DNA from: Acidobacteriota bacterium
Lineage (GTDB): Bacteria > Acidobacteriota > Blastocatellia > Pyrinomonadales > Pyrinomonadaceae
Reading direction: 5' to 3'
Length of the DNA: 64,000 nt
NCBI GenBank assembly: GCA_016715115.1
Contig: JADKBM010000011.1
Span: forward strand, 744,001 to 808,000
The translations under genes and the position numbers were made by a program. The notes beneath the pieces were generated by a model. That model searched no databases, was not told the DNA's origin, and saw only the letters and a program-made list of their open reading frames with translations. Of the stretch, positions 50,700 to 59,149 are shown piece after piece; within the stretch, counting starts at the first letter, position 1, and every line of letters starts with the position of its first letter.

Positions 50700-51569
50700 T
50701 CAAGTTGTCGGTTCTGCGGTCGGTTCATTTCGCTTAAGCTCTATTAACACTGAGTTTATGGCCCCGCCTATGAGAATGACGAGCGCCGTCAGATAGAGCC
50801 AAAGCATCAGAATAATCACCGCGCCGAGCGAACCGTAGGTTTTATTGTATGTATTAAAGTACTCGAGATAAAGGCGAAAGGCCGTTGTCAGCAACAACCA
50901 AAGCGCGATCGCGACGAACGAACCAGGCGTGATCCATTTCCAGTCAAGTTCCGGGAACGACGGCATCAGGTTGTAGATCAGTTCGCACGCGAAGAGCATT
51001 ATCGCAAGCATCGCGAGCCATTCGACGGACACGAGGACGAGTGGGGAAGTGATCTGGAACCCAATCCAGCCAAGAGCGATCTGCACCAATTGCCAGCCGT
51101 AGAAGACCAAGCCGAGCACGACGGCTGCGAGGATCGTGAGCGCAAGCGTCATCCCGATCGAAAGTCCTTTGGTCTTGAGCCAGGAGCGTTTTTCACGGAC
51201 TTCGTAAACGGAGTTGAGTGCGACCCGCAGACTGTCCATACCCGCCGACGCCGACCAGACGGCGATCAAGATCCCGAGCGTGAGTTTGCCGCCGGAACTG
51301 TTCGCAATGATCTCTTCGACGGTCTTCTGAACGAGGTCAAACGCCGTCAAGGGCATCAACTGCCTCATATAGGCGTAGAGTTCGGACTTGAGGTCGACGG
51401 TTGAATCGAGCACAAGGCCGAACAAAGAAACAAGAAAGAACAGCAGTGGGAAAAGTGAGAATGAAAAGTAAAAGGCGACTTGCGCCGCCCGACTGAAAAT
51501 GTCGTCGTGAAACGCCTTCTTGTAAAGGAGTTTCACGAAGTCGACAAAATAAAAGATGGCGTCGATCAT
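50700..51569 (-). CDS. YihY/virulence factor BrkB family membrane protein
   Basis: The 289-residue inner-membrane protein has six helices. The family pattern is clear: KAFHDDIFSRAAQVAFYFSF, SLFPLLFFLVSLFG, WSASAGMDSLRVALNSVYEV, ITPGSFVAIALWLLLTTAFR and YNKTYGSLGAVIILMLWLYL. YihY proteins are widespread, and their transport or lipid role is not settled. It was once misassigned as RNase BN. It is 17 nt downstream of the LURP-one-like gene's stop on the other side and precedes the SIS gene by 2 nt. Confidence 0.92.
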   Translation of the reverse strand: MIDAIFYFVDFVKLLYKKAFHDDIFSRAAQVAFYFSFSLFPLLFFLVSLFGLVLDSTVDLKSELYAYMRQLMPLTAFDLVQKTVEEIIANSSGGKLTLGILIAVWSASAGMDSLRVALNSVYEVREKRSWLKTKGLSIGMTLALTILAAVVLGLVFYGWQLVQIALGWIGFQITSPLVLVSVEWLAMLAIMLFACELIYNLMPSFPELDWKWITPGSFVAIALWLLLTTAFRLYLEYFNTYNKTYGSLGAVIILMLWLYLTALVILIGGAINSVLIELKRNEPTAEPTT

Positions 51570-51586
51570 GCGTCGTCGGCGCTCTC

Positions 51587-52174
51587 CTAGCCGCGGATAC
51601 GTTCGAGAAGGGTCATCATCAGCACGCTCAGCAGAACGCGTGTCTCTTCTTCCGGGGACATCTGTCCGACCGGTTCAAGCTCGAACTTGCCTTCAAGGAA
51701 AGCCGGCGTCTTTTTGAGCCGCGCAACCGGCGCTCCGTCCATACGCGAAACAAGATACGTCGGATTAAAAAGGTAACCAGAGAGAATGCCGACCAGCGGA
51801 ATTTGGCCGAAAAGCGCATCCCCCACCTTGATCCAGCCATTCTCTTCATTGATCTTCATTACCTGGTTTCCCGAGGCGTCGAAGATCTCGTAGCTGGCCT
51901 TCCAGATCGAACGCATTCCCTTGCGTTTGATGGATCCGAGCCTATTTCCACGCGAATCCGTAAAGCCGTAATTGGCTGACCAGTCGATCACTCGGTCGGC
52001 CTTGATATTGAAAAGATGCTGCGTCTGTCCCTCGTCGGCGAAGATATTGATGTCTTCCTTCAGTTTGAACAGCTTTTGTTTGACATAGCCGATCAGGGTT
52101 CCGGATGCGTCCCGGACATAGATCTGGTTGGCGATGGCCAGGATCTTAAAGCTAAGCGATATGGGGTAATTCAT
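51587..52174 (-). CDS. LURP-one-related/scramblase-like protein
   Basis: The ATG at 52174 has GGAG 8 nt upstream and gives 195 residues. The sequence follows the LURP-one/tubby-like beta-barrel pattern: SLSFKILAIANQIYVRDASG, LIGYVKQKLFKLKEDINIFA, FTDSRGNRLGSIKRKGMRSI, YEIFDASGNQVMKINEENGW. A hydrophobic helix near the C-terminus would fill the barrel. The function in bacteria is unknown; membrane or phosphoinositide-like binding has been proposed for relatives. A longer frame upstream is not coding-like. Confidence 0.8.
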   Translation of the reverse strand: MNYPISLSFKILAIANQIYVRDASGTLIGYVKQKLFKLKEDINIFADEGQTQHLFNIKADRVIDWSANYGFTDSRGNRLGSIKRKGMRSIWKASYEIFDASGNQVMKINEENGWIKVGDALFGQIPLVGILSGYLFNPTYLVSRMDGAPVARLKKTPAFLEGKFELEPVGQMSPEEETRVLLSVLMMTLLERIRG

Positions 52175-52663
52175 CTTGATTGCTCCGTATAGTGAAAATT
52201 GAAAAGCGGCTTTATTGTAACGCAATTTCGGATCGTGTCGATAGTGGTCTTTGAGGATGGCGAAAGTGCCGATCAACCTGTTTAGGTCCGATGCCGCCTT
52301 GGACCATCGGAGGACGCGGCGGCCGGGGATCTTGGATTTTCGGCTTTCGATTTTGGATTTGTTTTGGATTTGTGATGATGGACGGTCCAGCGCCGGTCCG
52401 AATCGAAACTCGCAGTTTCGAACAAACCAAGAAAATGCAGGATTCGGGGATTTCCCGTGGACGGGCTCACGCCCACGGCTCGAATCTACTGTCGCTGCCG
52501 CGACTTCGGATTCTTGATTCAAAAACCTTACGGGAGAACGGTGACGGATGCGGAGATTCCGATGGCTTCGCCGAACGCCTGATTGTCCCGGCTGCCGGAG
52601 CCGCGCAGGCGCGGGGCGTGATCGTAAATCAGAACCAGTCCGCATACGCGTCCGATAACAGGT
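52175..52663. other. intergenic region with heptad traces and a hairpin
   Basis: This lies between two minus-strand genes. Near 52325-52375 the plus strand reads GGATTTTCGG..CGATTTTGGATTTG, a weak heptad-like run in the orientation opposite to the upstream gene. A GTGA-loop hairpin lies at 52455-52478. I see no gene. Confidence 0.4.
52455..52478 (-). repeat. REP-like hairpin with GTGA loop
   Basis: On the minus strand, CCGT-GGGC-GTGA-GCCC-(GTCC)-ACGG forms an inner 4-bp and an outer 4-bp stem. The GTGA loop matches that of the REP-like copies at 34.3 and 49.5 kb. GATTCG/CGAATC arms lie outside. Confidence 0.5.
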
Positions 52664-53329
52664 CTAGCGGAGCAAATCGGTGAAATTGTCAAACTGATCG
52701 TTGTTCAGTGCCATTTCAATACCATCCAACTCGTTTGTGAGTTGCGTCGCGAGTCCGGCAAGGGAAATGGGGATTTCGCCGGGACCCGCGACTAGGCCTT
52801 CTCCGACGGTCGCGAAAATCTCGGGTTTGAATTCGCGCCCGAATTCGTATGATAGTGCCAACGGGACGACGCGGCAGGGAACCAGGCGTTCGACAAGCCT
52901 CACAATGCCGGATTCGAATTCGAAGGGACGCGAGCGCGAGTGCAGAATTTTGCCCTGCGGAAAGATAAGAATGGCGCGACGCGGCTTCTGTTTCGCGACC
53001 TTCGCGGCATATTCGATGCTGGCAAGCGCTGAACGCGCGTTGTTCCGGTCGACCGAAAACGCGCCGAGTTTGCGGAAGAGCGGATACCTTCGCAGGTTTT
53101 CCTGCTCCATCATGACGAACATATCCGAGTCGGCACGTTTGAATAGCTCATAGCAGACGAGTCCGTCCCACCAACTCGAATGATTCGCGTAAACGATGGT
53201 CGGAAGTTCATTGTCCGCAAGGCTTTGCAGGTTTCGAACACGAAGCGAAGAGAACCGCCGCCGGAGCAGGTTGCGGTTATAGAGCCGGAACACCGTTTCA
53301 AACCAGGCGCTTTTCTTTGCCGTCAACAT
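52664..53329 (-). CDS. 1-acyl-sn-glycerol-3-phosphate acyltransferase (PlsC-like)
   Basis: Taking the ATG at 53329 gives 221 residues and overlaps the alanine racemase gene by about 32 nt; the frame further upstream is not coding-like. Motif I is IVYANHSSWWDGLVCYEL, with the catalytic HxxxxD (HSSWWD). Later blocks are LGAFSVDRNNARSALASIEY, the glycerophosphate-binding AILIFPQGKILHS and PLALSYEFG. The enzyme acylates lysophosphatidic acid or a related lipid at the membrane. The Pro-Gln-Gly variant of motif III and an N-terminal membrane-binding stretch are normal for divergent members. Confidence 0.85.
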   Translation of the reverse strand: MLTAKKSAWFETVFRLYNRNLLRRRFSSLRVRNLQSLADNELPTIVYANHSSWWDGLVCYELFKRADSDMFVMMEQENLRRYPLFRKLGAFSVDRNNARSALASIEYAAKVAKQKPRRAILIFPQGKILHSRSRPFEFESGIVRLVERLVPCRVVPLALSYEFGREFKPEIFATVGEGLVAGPGEIPISLAGLATQLTNELDGIEMALNNDQFDNFTDLLR

Positions 53330-54458
53330 AGATGCGCGGGACACGTTTGCTGATGCCGCAGGTGATCTCGTAGGAGATCGTGCCGGCCTGACGGGCGACC
53401 GTTTCGGCCTTAATCGAGCCCGGTTCCGTTCCGCCGAAAATAATGACTTCGTCGTCGACCGCCACATCCGGGACGTCAGTGACATCTACGATCGTCCAGT
53501 CCATCGACACACGTCCGACGATGGCGGCGTTCCGGCCTTTGACGATGACTTCGCCGATGTTCGAGAGCGAGCGGGGAAGCCCGTCCTGATAGCCGATCGG
53601 AAGCGTTGCGATCAACGACTCGCGCCGTGTTACGAAGGTTCGCCCGTAACCCAGACTCTCGCCGGCCGGAACTGTTTTCAGATGGGCAATCCGTGTATGA
53701 AGGCTCATAACCGGCTTGAGCGGCGGCTTTTCGGCCTCGGGCGGCAAAACGTCGTCGCCGAGCCCGTAGAGAATCCCGCCGAGCCGAACCAGATTCCCGC
53801 GCGACGCGGGATGAACGATCGCTCCAGGAGAGTTTGCGAGATCCAGATAGACGGGATTGAATCCGCGAGCCCGGAATTTCGCAACGGAGGATTCGAATCG
53901 CTCGATCTGCTGCCCGGTGAACTCGTCGTCGCTCGGGTTGTCAGCGGCCGAAAAATGGGTCATCACTCCGACCACGCGTATGTTTCGCATCACGGCAAGC
54001 TTTTCGAGGAACTCGTCGAGTTCGTCCGGCCTCACGCCGACGCGCCCCATACCGGTGTCGATCTTAATGTGGACATCGGCGACGACGCCTCGGATGAACG
54101 CGGCGCGATCGAAGAGCGAGGCCTTCCTGATATCAAAAATGACCGGAGTGATGTGATTGTCGAGAAGAAGGTCTTCCTGCCCCGGCCAGAAACTCCCCAG
54201 GCACAGAATCAGCTTTCGGATCCCTGCCTGTCGAAGTTCCACGCCTTCTTGCGGGAGGGCGACGCCAAACCAGTCTATGCCTTCACGCTCCAGTCGGCGC
54301 GCGCATTCGACCGCGCCGTGTCCGTACGCGTCGGCCTTGACGACGGCCATATATTTTACGGAATCACCAATGAAGTTCCTGACCGAACGGAAATTGAAGC
54401 CGAGGTTCTCGAGGGAAATCTCGGCCCAGGTCGGTCGTTGAAGAGCAAGGTCGGACAT
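53298..54458 (-). CDS. alr: alanine racemase
   Basis: The 386-residue fold-III PLP enzyme has the PLP lysine Lys-41 in MAVVKADAYGHGAVECARRL. The second catalytic base is the Tyr in GESLGYGRTFVTRR. Further motifs are KIDTGMGRVGVRPDEL, YLDLANSPGAIVHPASRGNL with RLGGILYGLG, and SMDWTIVDVTDVPDVAVDDE. It makes D-alanine for peptidoglycan. Its 3' end overlaps the acyltransferase gene. Upstream is a long perfect inverted repeat that separates it from the carboxylase operon. Confidence 0.95.
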   Translation of the reverse strand: MSDLALQRPTWAEISLENLGFNFRSVRNFIGDSVKYMAVVKADAYGHGAVECARRLEREGIDWFGVALPQEGVELRQAGIRKLILCLGSFWPGQEDLLLDNHITPVIFDIRKASLFDRAAFIRGVVADVHIKIDTGMGRVGVRPDELDEFLEKLAVMRNIRVVGVMTHFSAADNPSDDEFTGQQIERFESSVAKFRARGFNPVYLDLANSPGAIVHPASRGNLVRLGGILYGLGDDVLPPEAEKPPLKPVMSLHTRIAHLKTVPAGESLGYGRTFVTRRESLIATLPIGYQDGLPRSLSNIGEVIVKGRNAAIVGRVSMDWTIVDVTDVPDVAVDDEVIIFGGTEPGSIKAETVARQAGTISYEITCGISKRVPRIYVDGKEKRLV

Positions 54459-54502
54459 TTCGGGACTTAAAGTAAAACTTAAGGTCGCGGAGAATTGCCT
54501 CG

Positions 54503-54546
54503 GAAATCACTTTAAGTGTCTGCGTGGCGACACTTAAAGTGATTTC
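54503..54546 (-). terminator. long perfect inverted repeat after carboxylase gene
   Basis: The arms GAAATCACTTTAAGTGTC (54503-54520) and GACACTTAAAGTGATTTC (54529-54546) are an exact 18-bp match around an 8-nt loop. The outer arm touches the stop codon of the carboxyltransferase gene. No T-run follows, so it may act as a 3' mRNA stabiliser or a cruciform rather than a classical terminator. Each arm also contains CACTT/AAGTG self-symmetry. Confidence 0.6.
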
Positions 54547-56108
54547 TAGAGCGGGATATTGCCATGTTTCCGCGGCGGGTTCGACTCGCTCTTGTTTTGA
54601 AGCAGCGTCAGCGCCCGGATCAGCTTCGGACGGGTGTCTTTCGGTTCGATGACCTCGTCGACAAAACCACGCTCGGCGGCGACATACGGATTCGCGAATT
54701 TGTCGTTGAATTCATTGACCAGTTCCGTGCGCGTCTGTTCGGGATTCGTCGTTTCCATCAAATCCTTGCGGTATAGAAGTCCGACCGCTCCTTCCGCTCC
54801 CATCACCGCGATCTCGGCCGAGGGATAGGCGAAATTGATGTCGGTTCGGATATGCTTCGACGCCATAACGCAGTACGCCCCGCCGTAAGCTTTACGCGTG
54901 ATGACCGTGATCTTGGGCACCGTCGCCTCGGCAAAAGCGTAAAGCAGCTTCGCTCCGTGGCGGATGATCCCGAAATGCTCCTGATTGACGCCGGGAAGGA
55001 ACCCCGGAACGTCTTCGAACGTTATCAACGGAATGTTGAAGCAGTCGCAAAAACGCACGAACCGCGCGGCTTTGACCGACGCGTCAATGTCGAGGACGCC
55101 AGCCAGAAACGCCGGTTGATTGGCGACGATTCCCACCGAGAAACCTCCCAGACGCGCGAATCCGATGACGATATTGGCTGCGAAATGCTCCTGGATCTCG
55201 AAAAAGTAGTTGTCATCGACGACGTTTTTGATGATATCGCGGATGTCGTAGGGTTGATTCGAGGATTCCGGGACGACCGAATTGAGTTTTACGTCGGTAC
55301 GGTTCGCCGGATCTTTGGTCGGAACGAACGGCGGATTTTCGCGGTTGTTCGACGGGACAAACGAAAGAAGTTCGCGCGTCAGGCGCAGCGCGTGCTCATC
55401 GGAGTCGGCCGCGAAATGCGCGACTCCGGATTTGGAATTGTGTGTCATCGCGCCGCCGAGTTCGTCCTTTGTAACCTCCTCGTGCGTTACGGTCTTGATG
55501 ACGTCGGGACCGGTGATGAACATATACGAAGTATTCTTGACCATCACGTTAAAGTCGGTAATTGCGGGCGAATAGACGGCACCGCCGGCGCACGGCCCGA
55601 GAATGCAGCTGATCTGCGGCACAACGCCGCTCGCCAGCGTGTTGCGCAGGAAGATATCGGCATAACCGCCGAGGCTGACGACGCCTTCCTGGATCCGCGC
55701 GCCGCCGGAGTCGTTGAGTCCGACGACCGGTGCGCCGATCTTCATCGCGAGATCCATCACTTTGCAGATCTTTTCCGCATGGGTTTCGCTCAAGCTTCCG
55801 CCGAAAACGGTAAAATCCTGGGCAAAAACGAATACTGGCCGGCCGTCGAGAAGTCCGTGGCCGGTGATCACGCCGTCGCCCGGATACTTCTGTTCGTCGA
55901 GTCCGAAATCGTGCGAACGGTGAGCGACGAACTTGTCGAATTCCTCGAAAGTTCCTTCGTCAAGAAAGAACTCGACACGTTCGCGCGCGGTCATCTTTCC
56001 GCCCTTGCGCTGTTTTTCAAGGCGTGCGGCGCCGCCGCCTTGCTCCGCCTGCAGTGATAGCTCGTGCAGCCGGTCGAGTTTGTTTATAGGCTTTGTTTTC
56101 GCGTCCAT
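54546..56108 (-). CDS. acyl-CoA carboxylase carboxyltransferase (beta) subunit
   Basis: The 520-residue protein has two crotonase-like carboxyltransferase halves. Typical blocks are KMTARERVEFFLDEGTFEEF, YPGDGVITGHGLLDGRPVFV, QDFTVFGGSLSETHAEKICK, GLNDSGGARIQEGVVSLGGY, CILGPCAGGAVYSPAITDF, LITFEDVPGFLPGVNQEHFG and ITRKAYGGAYCVMASKHIRT. This is closest to propionyl-CoA carboxylase PccB. It transfers CO2 from biotin to acyl-CoA. No biotin carboxylase or carrier gene is nearby. It ends the uspA-DUF402 operon (14-nt gap). Confidence 0.93.
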   Translation of the reverse strand: MDAKTKPINKLDRLHELSLQAEQGGGAARLEKQRKGGKMTARERVEFFLDEGTFEEFDKFVAHRSHDFGLDEQKYPGDGVITGHGLLDGRPVFVFAQDFTVFGGSLSETHAEKICKVMDLAMKIGAPVVGLNDSGGARIQEGVVSLGGYADIFLRNTLASGVVPQISCILGPCAGGAVYSPAITDFNVMVKNTSYMFITGPDVIKTVTHEEVTKDELGGAMTHNSKSGVAHFAADSDEHALRLTRELLSFVPSNNRENPPFVPTKDPANRTDVKLNSVVPESSNQPYDIRDIIKNVVDDNYFFEIQEHFAANIVIGFARLGGFSVGIVANQPAFLAGVLDIDASVKAARFVRFCDCFNIPLITFEDVPGFLPGVNQEHFGIIRHGAKLLYAFAEATVPKITVITRKAYGGAYCVMASKHIRTDINFAYPSAEIAVMGAEGAVGLLYRKDLMETTNPEQTRTELVNEFNDKFANPYVAAERGFVDEVIEPKDTRPKLIRALTLLQNKSESNPPRKHGNIPL

Positions 56109-56122
56109 ATTTGTTTGAAAAA

Positions 56123-56611
56123 TTAAATCGAATCCTTAAAATCAAAAGGGAATTCGCGTCGTTCGATGAGTTCGGTCAACCGTACCAACGCATTCTCGGC
56201 GCCGGCCCTTATCTCGTTCGAATATCCGTAAAGGCCGGCATTGTTCTCAAAATCCTCGCGGTCGAGCAGTTCGACGCGGAAATCCCTCCAGACAAGTACA
56301 TCAAGGTCGAGATCCACGTAATCAAGCACACCGTCATCATATCTGGGCGGGAGATTAACGTTGCAGTAGTAGTTTCGAAGCGAGCCGTCAGGCTGATGAA
56401 AGCGGAACACGTTGTACCATTGGTCGAGCCAGTAATACTCGTAGGAAACCGTTCCGCCTCCGATAACGCCCAATTCCGGGTGAACGACTTCGGAATCGAA
56501 GACACCGCGGAAGAGCAAAAGCGAACCTACCTTCTCGATCAACTCCGCGGACCAACTCCGGTGTACTGAATTGTCAAATTTTCGCGCGTTGATCGTGACC
56601 TTCGAAGACAT
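56123..56611 (-). CDS. DUF402 domain protein (FomD-like nucleotidase fold)
   Basis: The 162-residue cytoplasmic protein shows the DUF402 core: GGTVSYEYYWLDQWYNVFRF, GSLRNYYCNVNLPPRYDDGV, DYVDLDLDVLVWRDF. These acidic and Tyr residues bind divalent metals in characterised members, which hydrolyse nucleoside di/triphosphates or CMP-phosphonates. It starts 3 nt after the universal stress protein gene, with which it is surely cotranslated. The exact substrate is not predictable. Confidence 0.88.
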   Translation of the reverse strand: MSSKVTINARKFDNSVHRSWSAELIEKVGSLLLFRGVFDSEVVHPELGVIGGGTVSYEYYWLDQWYNVFRFHQPDGSLRNYYCNVNLPPRYDDGVLDYVDLDLDVLVWRDFRVELLDREDFENNAGLYGYSNEIRAGAENALVRLTELIERREFPFDFKDSI

Positions 56612-56614
56612 CGT

Positions 56615-57067
56615 TCATTCGCCGCTGCGGACCACGAGGACCGAACACGGAGCGTGATGCACGACCGAGTCCGAAACCGAACCCAGCAACAGCCGTTCCC
56701 AACTGTTGTAACCGTGCGAACCGACAATGATCAGGTCAGCGCCGAATTCCTCGGCCGTTTCAACGATCCGGCTCTCGGGCGAACCGTGCAGGACCTCGGT
56801 CGTCACTGTGACGTTTTTGCCGGCGAAGTATCCGGCGATTTTGTCTTTTGTATCCTCCAGAACCTTCAATGTATTTTCCTTGACCGCCGCCTCGATGTCG
56901 GTCGACGAAGGCAGATACCCGGCGTAAATGTCCATTGCCAGGGGAACAGCCATATCGACGACCGAAATAACCATGATTTCGTCGCCGTCGGCGAGACTCA
57001 GGGAGCGGACGATATTCACGGCCGCGTCACTGTGGCCGGTTCCGTCGGTTGCAAGAATCACTTTCAT
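56615..57067 (-). CDS. universal stress protein (UspA family)
   Basis: The 150-residue single-domain Usp starts MKVILATDGTGHSDAAVNIV. It keeps the ATP-binding signature G-x2-G-x9-GS as GSHGYNSWERLLLGSVS, then HHAPCSVLVVR. It is therefore of the ATP-binding type rather than the UspA type without nucleotide. It is the first gene of a three-gene operon with DUF402 and carboxyltransferase genes. The role is stress- or energy-linked; the link to acyl-CoA carboxylation is inferred only from position. Confidence 0.93.
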   Translation of the reverse strand: MKVILATDGTGHSDAAVNIVRSLSLADGDEIMVISVVDMAVPLAMDIYAGYLPSSTDIEAAVKENTLKVLEDTKDKIAGYFAGKNVTVTTEVLHGSPESRIVETAEEFGADLIIVGSHGYNSWERLLLGSVSDSVVHHAPCSVLVVRSGE

Positions 57068-57181
57068 AATTGCCGTCTCCAGAATTTAATGCCTTTCTGT
57101 CTTAAGTCTATTACGTAACCGACAGATTCGGCAATTGCGCATTGCATGTCGATTTGCTGATCCCGGCGCCGCGGCAGTCGG

Positions 57182-57604
57182 TCAGGCGGGCCTGGATTTA
57201 CTGAGCAGTTGCTTCAAGATCAGTCGTTCGGTTTCGGTGAACCCGCCGAAGAAAAGCCGATCCGCTTCCTTCCAGCGGTCGACGACCTCAGCCTCGACAT
57301 TCCGGCCCATTTCCGTGAGGAGGACCGATACCGAACGGCCATCCGAGGCGCTTCGGGAAGAGGTTACAAAGCCTCGTTCGACCATCGTTTGGACCATCTT
57401 GTTGACCGTCGGCGCGGAAACGCCCAACTCGCGCGCGAGGTCCGCCTGCGTCCCGCCGTCCGTTTTCCAAAGTATCATCAGCAACGCGACCTGCCCGGCG
57501 TTCAGATCGAGCGGCGCGAAGAGCCTGTCTATGCCGACCCGAAATGCCGACGCCGCCTGGGCGAAAAGCACGGGAAGTTCGATCTGCGGGTCCGTTGAAT
57601 CCAT
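57182..57604 (-). CDS. MarR family transcriptional regulator
   Basis: The 140-residue winged-helix protein has the recognition region GGTQADLARELGVSAPTVNK and the wing RSASDGRSVSVLLTEMG with the conserved Asp-Gly-Arg. Dimer helices lie at both ends. Two TTAG-N4-CTAA palindromes lie upstream of its start (57613-57624 and 57646-57657), so it probably represses itself. It stands alone, downstream of the transaldolase terminator. No effector is evident. Confidence 0.92.
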   Translation of the reverse strand: MDSTDPQIELPVLFAQAASAFRVGIDRLFAPLDLNAGQVALLMILWKTDGGTQADLARELGVSAPTVNKMVQTMVERGFVTSSRSASDGRSVSVLLTEMGRNVEAEVVDRWKEADRLFFGGFTETERLILKQLLSKSRPA

Positions 57605-57611
57605 TGAATTA

Positions 57612-57662
57612 GTTAGCGCCCTAACGAAAAAGCGCGAAATAACAATTAGCCGGCTAATTGTT
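57612..57662 (-). promoter_or_regulatory. paired TTAG-N4-CTAA operators for MarR regulator
   Basis: GTTAG-CGCC-CTAAC lies at 57612-57625. A 22-bp perfect palindrome built from AACAATTAGCC and its complement lies at 57641-57662. The shared core is TTAG-N4-CTAA. Centres are 33 bp apart, about three helical turns, so two dimers could sit on one face of the DNA. The first site ends 8 nt before the regulator's ATG (at 57604). Confidence 0.7.
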
Positions 57663-57673
57663 GAGGCAAAAGA

Positions 57674-57702
57674 AAGCGGTTGACGTCTTAAGTCAACCGC
57701 TT
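57674..57702 (-). terminator. terminator after transaldolase gene
   Basis: A perfect 11-bp stem AAGCGGTTGAC / GTCAACCGCTT with a 7-nt loop lies 12 nt beyond the stop. It is followed on the minus strand by TTCTTTTGCC. It closes the hslV-hslU-lipoprotein-FAH-transaldolase operon. Confidence 0.8.
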
Positions 57703-57714
57703 AAAGCACTTACA

Positions 57715-58365
57715 TTAATCGCGGCCGCTCTTTTTCCAGTCGTTTAAGAACGATTCGAGGCCTTTGTCGGTGAGCGGATGTTTGACGAGCTGACGAATCA
57801 CGTTGAAAGGAATCGTCGCCACGTCGGCCCCGGCGAGCGCCGAATCGACGATGTGCATCGGATGCCGTATCGAGGCCGCAAGGACTTCCGTCGCGAATCC
57901 GTAATTGTCATAGATCTGAACGATATCGCGGATCAACTGCATTCCGTCCTGTCCGATATCGTCGAGCCGGCCGATGAACGGAGAGATATAAGTTGCCCCG
58001 GCCTTCGCCGCGAGAAGCGCCTGAGCCGCGGAGAAGCAGAGCGTGACGTTGACTTTCGTCCCTTCCGAACGGAAAACGCGGGTCGCCTTGAGGCCGTCGA
58101 GCGTCAAAGGGCATTTGATCACGACGTTCGGCGCGATCTTGGCGAGCTCGCGTCCTTCACGCAACATCCCATCGGTGTCGAGCGCCGTGACCTCGGCCGA
58201 AACGTCGCCCTCGACGATCGCACAGATCTTCGCGATATGTTCTTTGAAGTCAACATTTCCTTCTCTCGCAACGAGCGACGGATTGGTCGTCACGCCATCG
58301 ATCAGTCCAAGTTCGTTGGCCTCGCGGATCTCATCCAAATTCGCCGTATCAATAAAAAATTTCAT
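57715..58365 (-). CDS. transaldolase/fructose-6-phosphate aldolase (TalC/FSA subfamily)
   Basis: The 216-residue TIM barrel of the short transaldolase family reads MKFFIDTANLDEIREANELG, GVTTNPSLVAREG, the Schiff-base Lys in PNVVIKCPLTLDGLKA, VNVTLCFSAAQALLAAKAGA, YISPFIGRLDDIGQDG. It moves dihydroxyacetone units between sugar phosphates, or cleaves fructose-6-phosphate. Sequence alone does not decide which. It is the last gene of the hslVU operon, 13 nt after the FAH-family gene, and a terminator follows. Confidence 0.93.
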   Translation of the reverse strand: MKFFIDTANLDEIREANELGLIDGVTTNPSLVAREGNVDFKEHIAKICAIVEGDVSAEVTALDTDGMLREGRELAKIAPNVVIKCPLTLDGLKATRVFRSEGTKVNVTLCFSAAQALLAAKAGATYISPFIGRLDDIGQDGMQLIRDIVQIYDNYGFATEVLAASIRHPMHIVDSALAGADVATIPFNVIRQLVKHPLTDKGLESFLNDWKKSGRD

Positions 58366-58378
58366 AATCTCCTCGGAA

Positions 58379-59146
58379 TCAAGTTACTGAATTTGAAAGC
58401 GTACCGACGCCTTCGATCTCGATCTCGCAGACGTCCCCGGGATTGAGTTTCGAAACCCCTGAAGGTGTTCCCGTGGCGATGATGTCGCCGGATCTCAAAG
58501 TCATCTGGTTCGAAATGTATCGTACCAAAAACCCGACGGGAAATGCCATCTGGGATGTCCTTCCGTCCTGCCGGATTTCGCCGTTGACCCGGCAGACGAC
58601 CCGCAGGTCGGACGGGTCGGCTTCGGTCTCGATCGTTGCTCCGACCGCGCAGAACGTGTCAAAAGACTTTCCGCGCGTAAACTGTACGTCGCTCCTCTGA
58701 ACATCACGCGCCGTGACGTCGTTCAGGCACGTGTAGCCGAAGACGTATTCGAACGGATCGTCGTCGGACGTCAATTTCGAGCACTCCTTCGAGATCACGA
58801 CCGCCAGTTCGGCCTCGTGTTCAACCTGCTGCGATTGAACGGGAATGACGATCTGCCCGCGTTCCGTGATCAGCGACGAGGGCGCCTTCAAAAACAGGAG
58901 CGGTTCGGCCGGCATCGGATTTCCGAGTTCGGCGGCGTGTTCGGCGTAGTTCCGGCCGACGCAAACGATCTTCGAAGGCGACATCGGAGGCAGAAAGTCA
59001 ACCAGCTCGGCGTCGACGCTGCGCGTAAGTTTGAGGCCGTCGCCCGTTTCTGAAAGGTCGTCGTTCTCAGGAAAAGGGAATATCCGGCCATTTTCAAAGG
59101 CGCCCCAGTATTCGCGTTCGTTGTACAAAAAGTGACAGATCTTCAT
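58379..59146 (-). CDS. fumarylacetoacetate hydrolase family protein
   Basis: The 255-residue protein has the FAH C-terminal fold: KIVCVGRNYAEHAAELGN, LFLKAPSSLI, metal ligands in VEHEAELAVVISK and GYTCLNDVTARDVQRSDVQF, then TRGKSFDTFCAVGATIETEA and RSGDIIATGTPSGVSKLNPG. Members hydrolyse or decarboxylate acylpyruvates and oxaloacetate with Mg or Mn. The exact activity is open. It lies between the Fn3 lipoprotein (3-nt gap) and transaldolase genes in one operon. Confidence 0.92.
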   Translation of the reverse strand: MKICHFLYNEREYWGAFENGRIFPFPENDDLSETGDGLKLTRSVDAELVDFLPPMSPSKIVCVGRNYAEHAAELGNPMPAEPLLFLKAPSSLITERGQIVIPVQSQQVEHEAELAVVISKECSKLTSDDDPFEYVFGYTCLNDVTARDVQRSDVQFTRGKSFDTFCAVGATIETEADPSDLRVVCRVNGEIRQDGRTSQMAFPVGFLVRYISNQMTLRSGDIIATGTPSGVSKLNPGDVCEIEIEGVGTLSNSVT

Positions 59147-59149
59147 AGT

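Noticed and set aside
52212..52683. Frames on both strands between the LURP-one-like and acyltransferase genes
   Set aside because: Low-complexity or hairpin-derived peptides without start signals.
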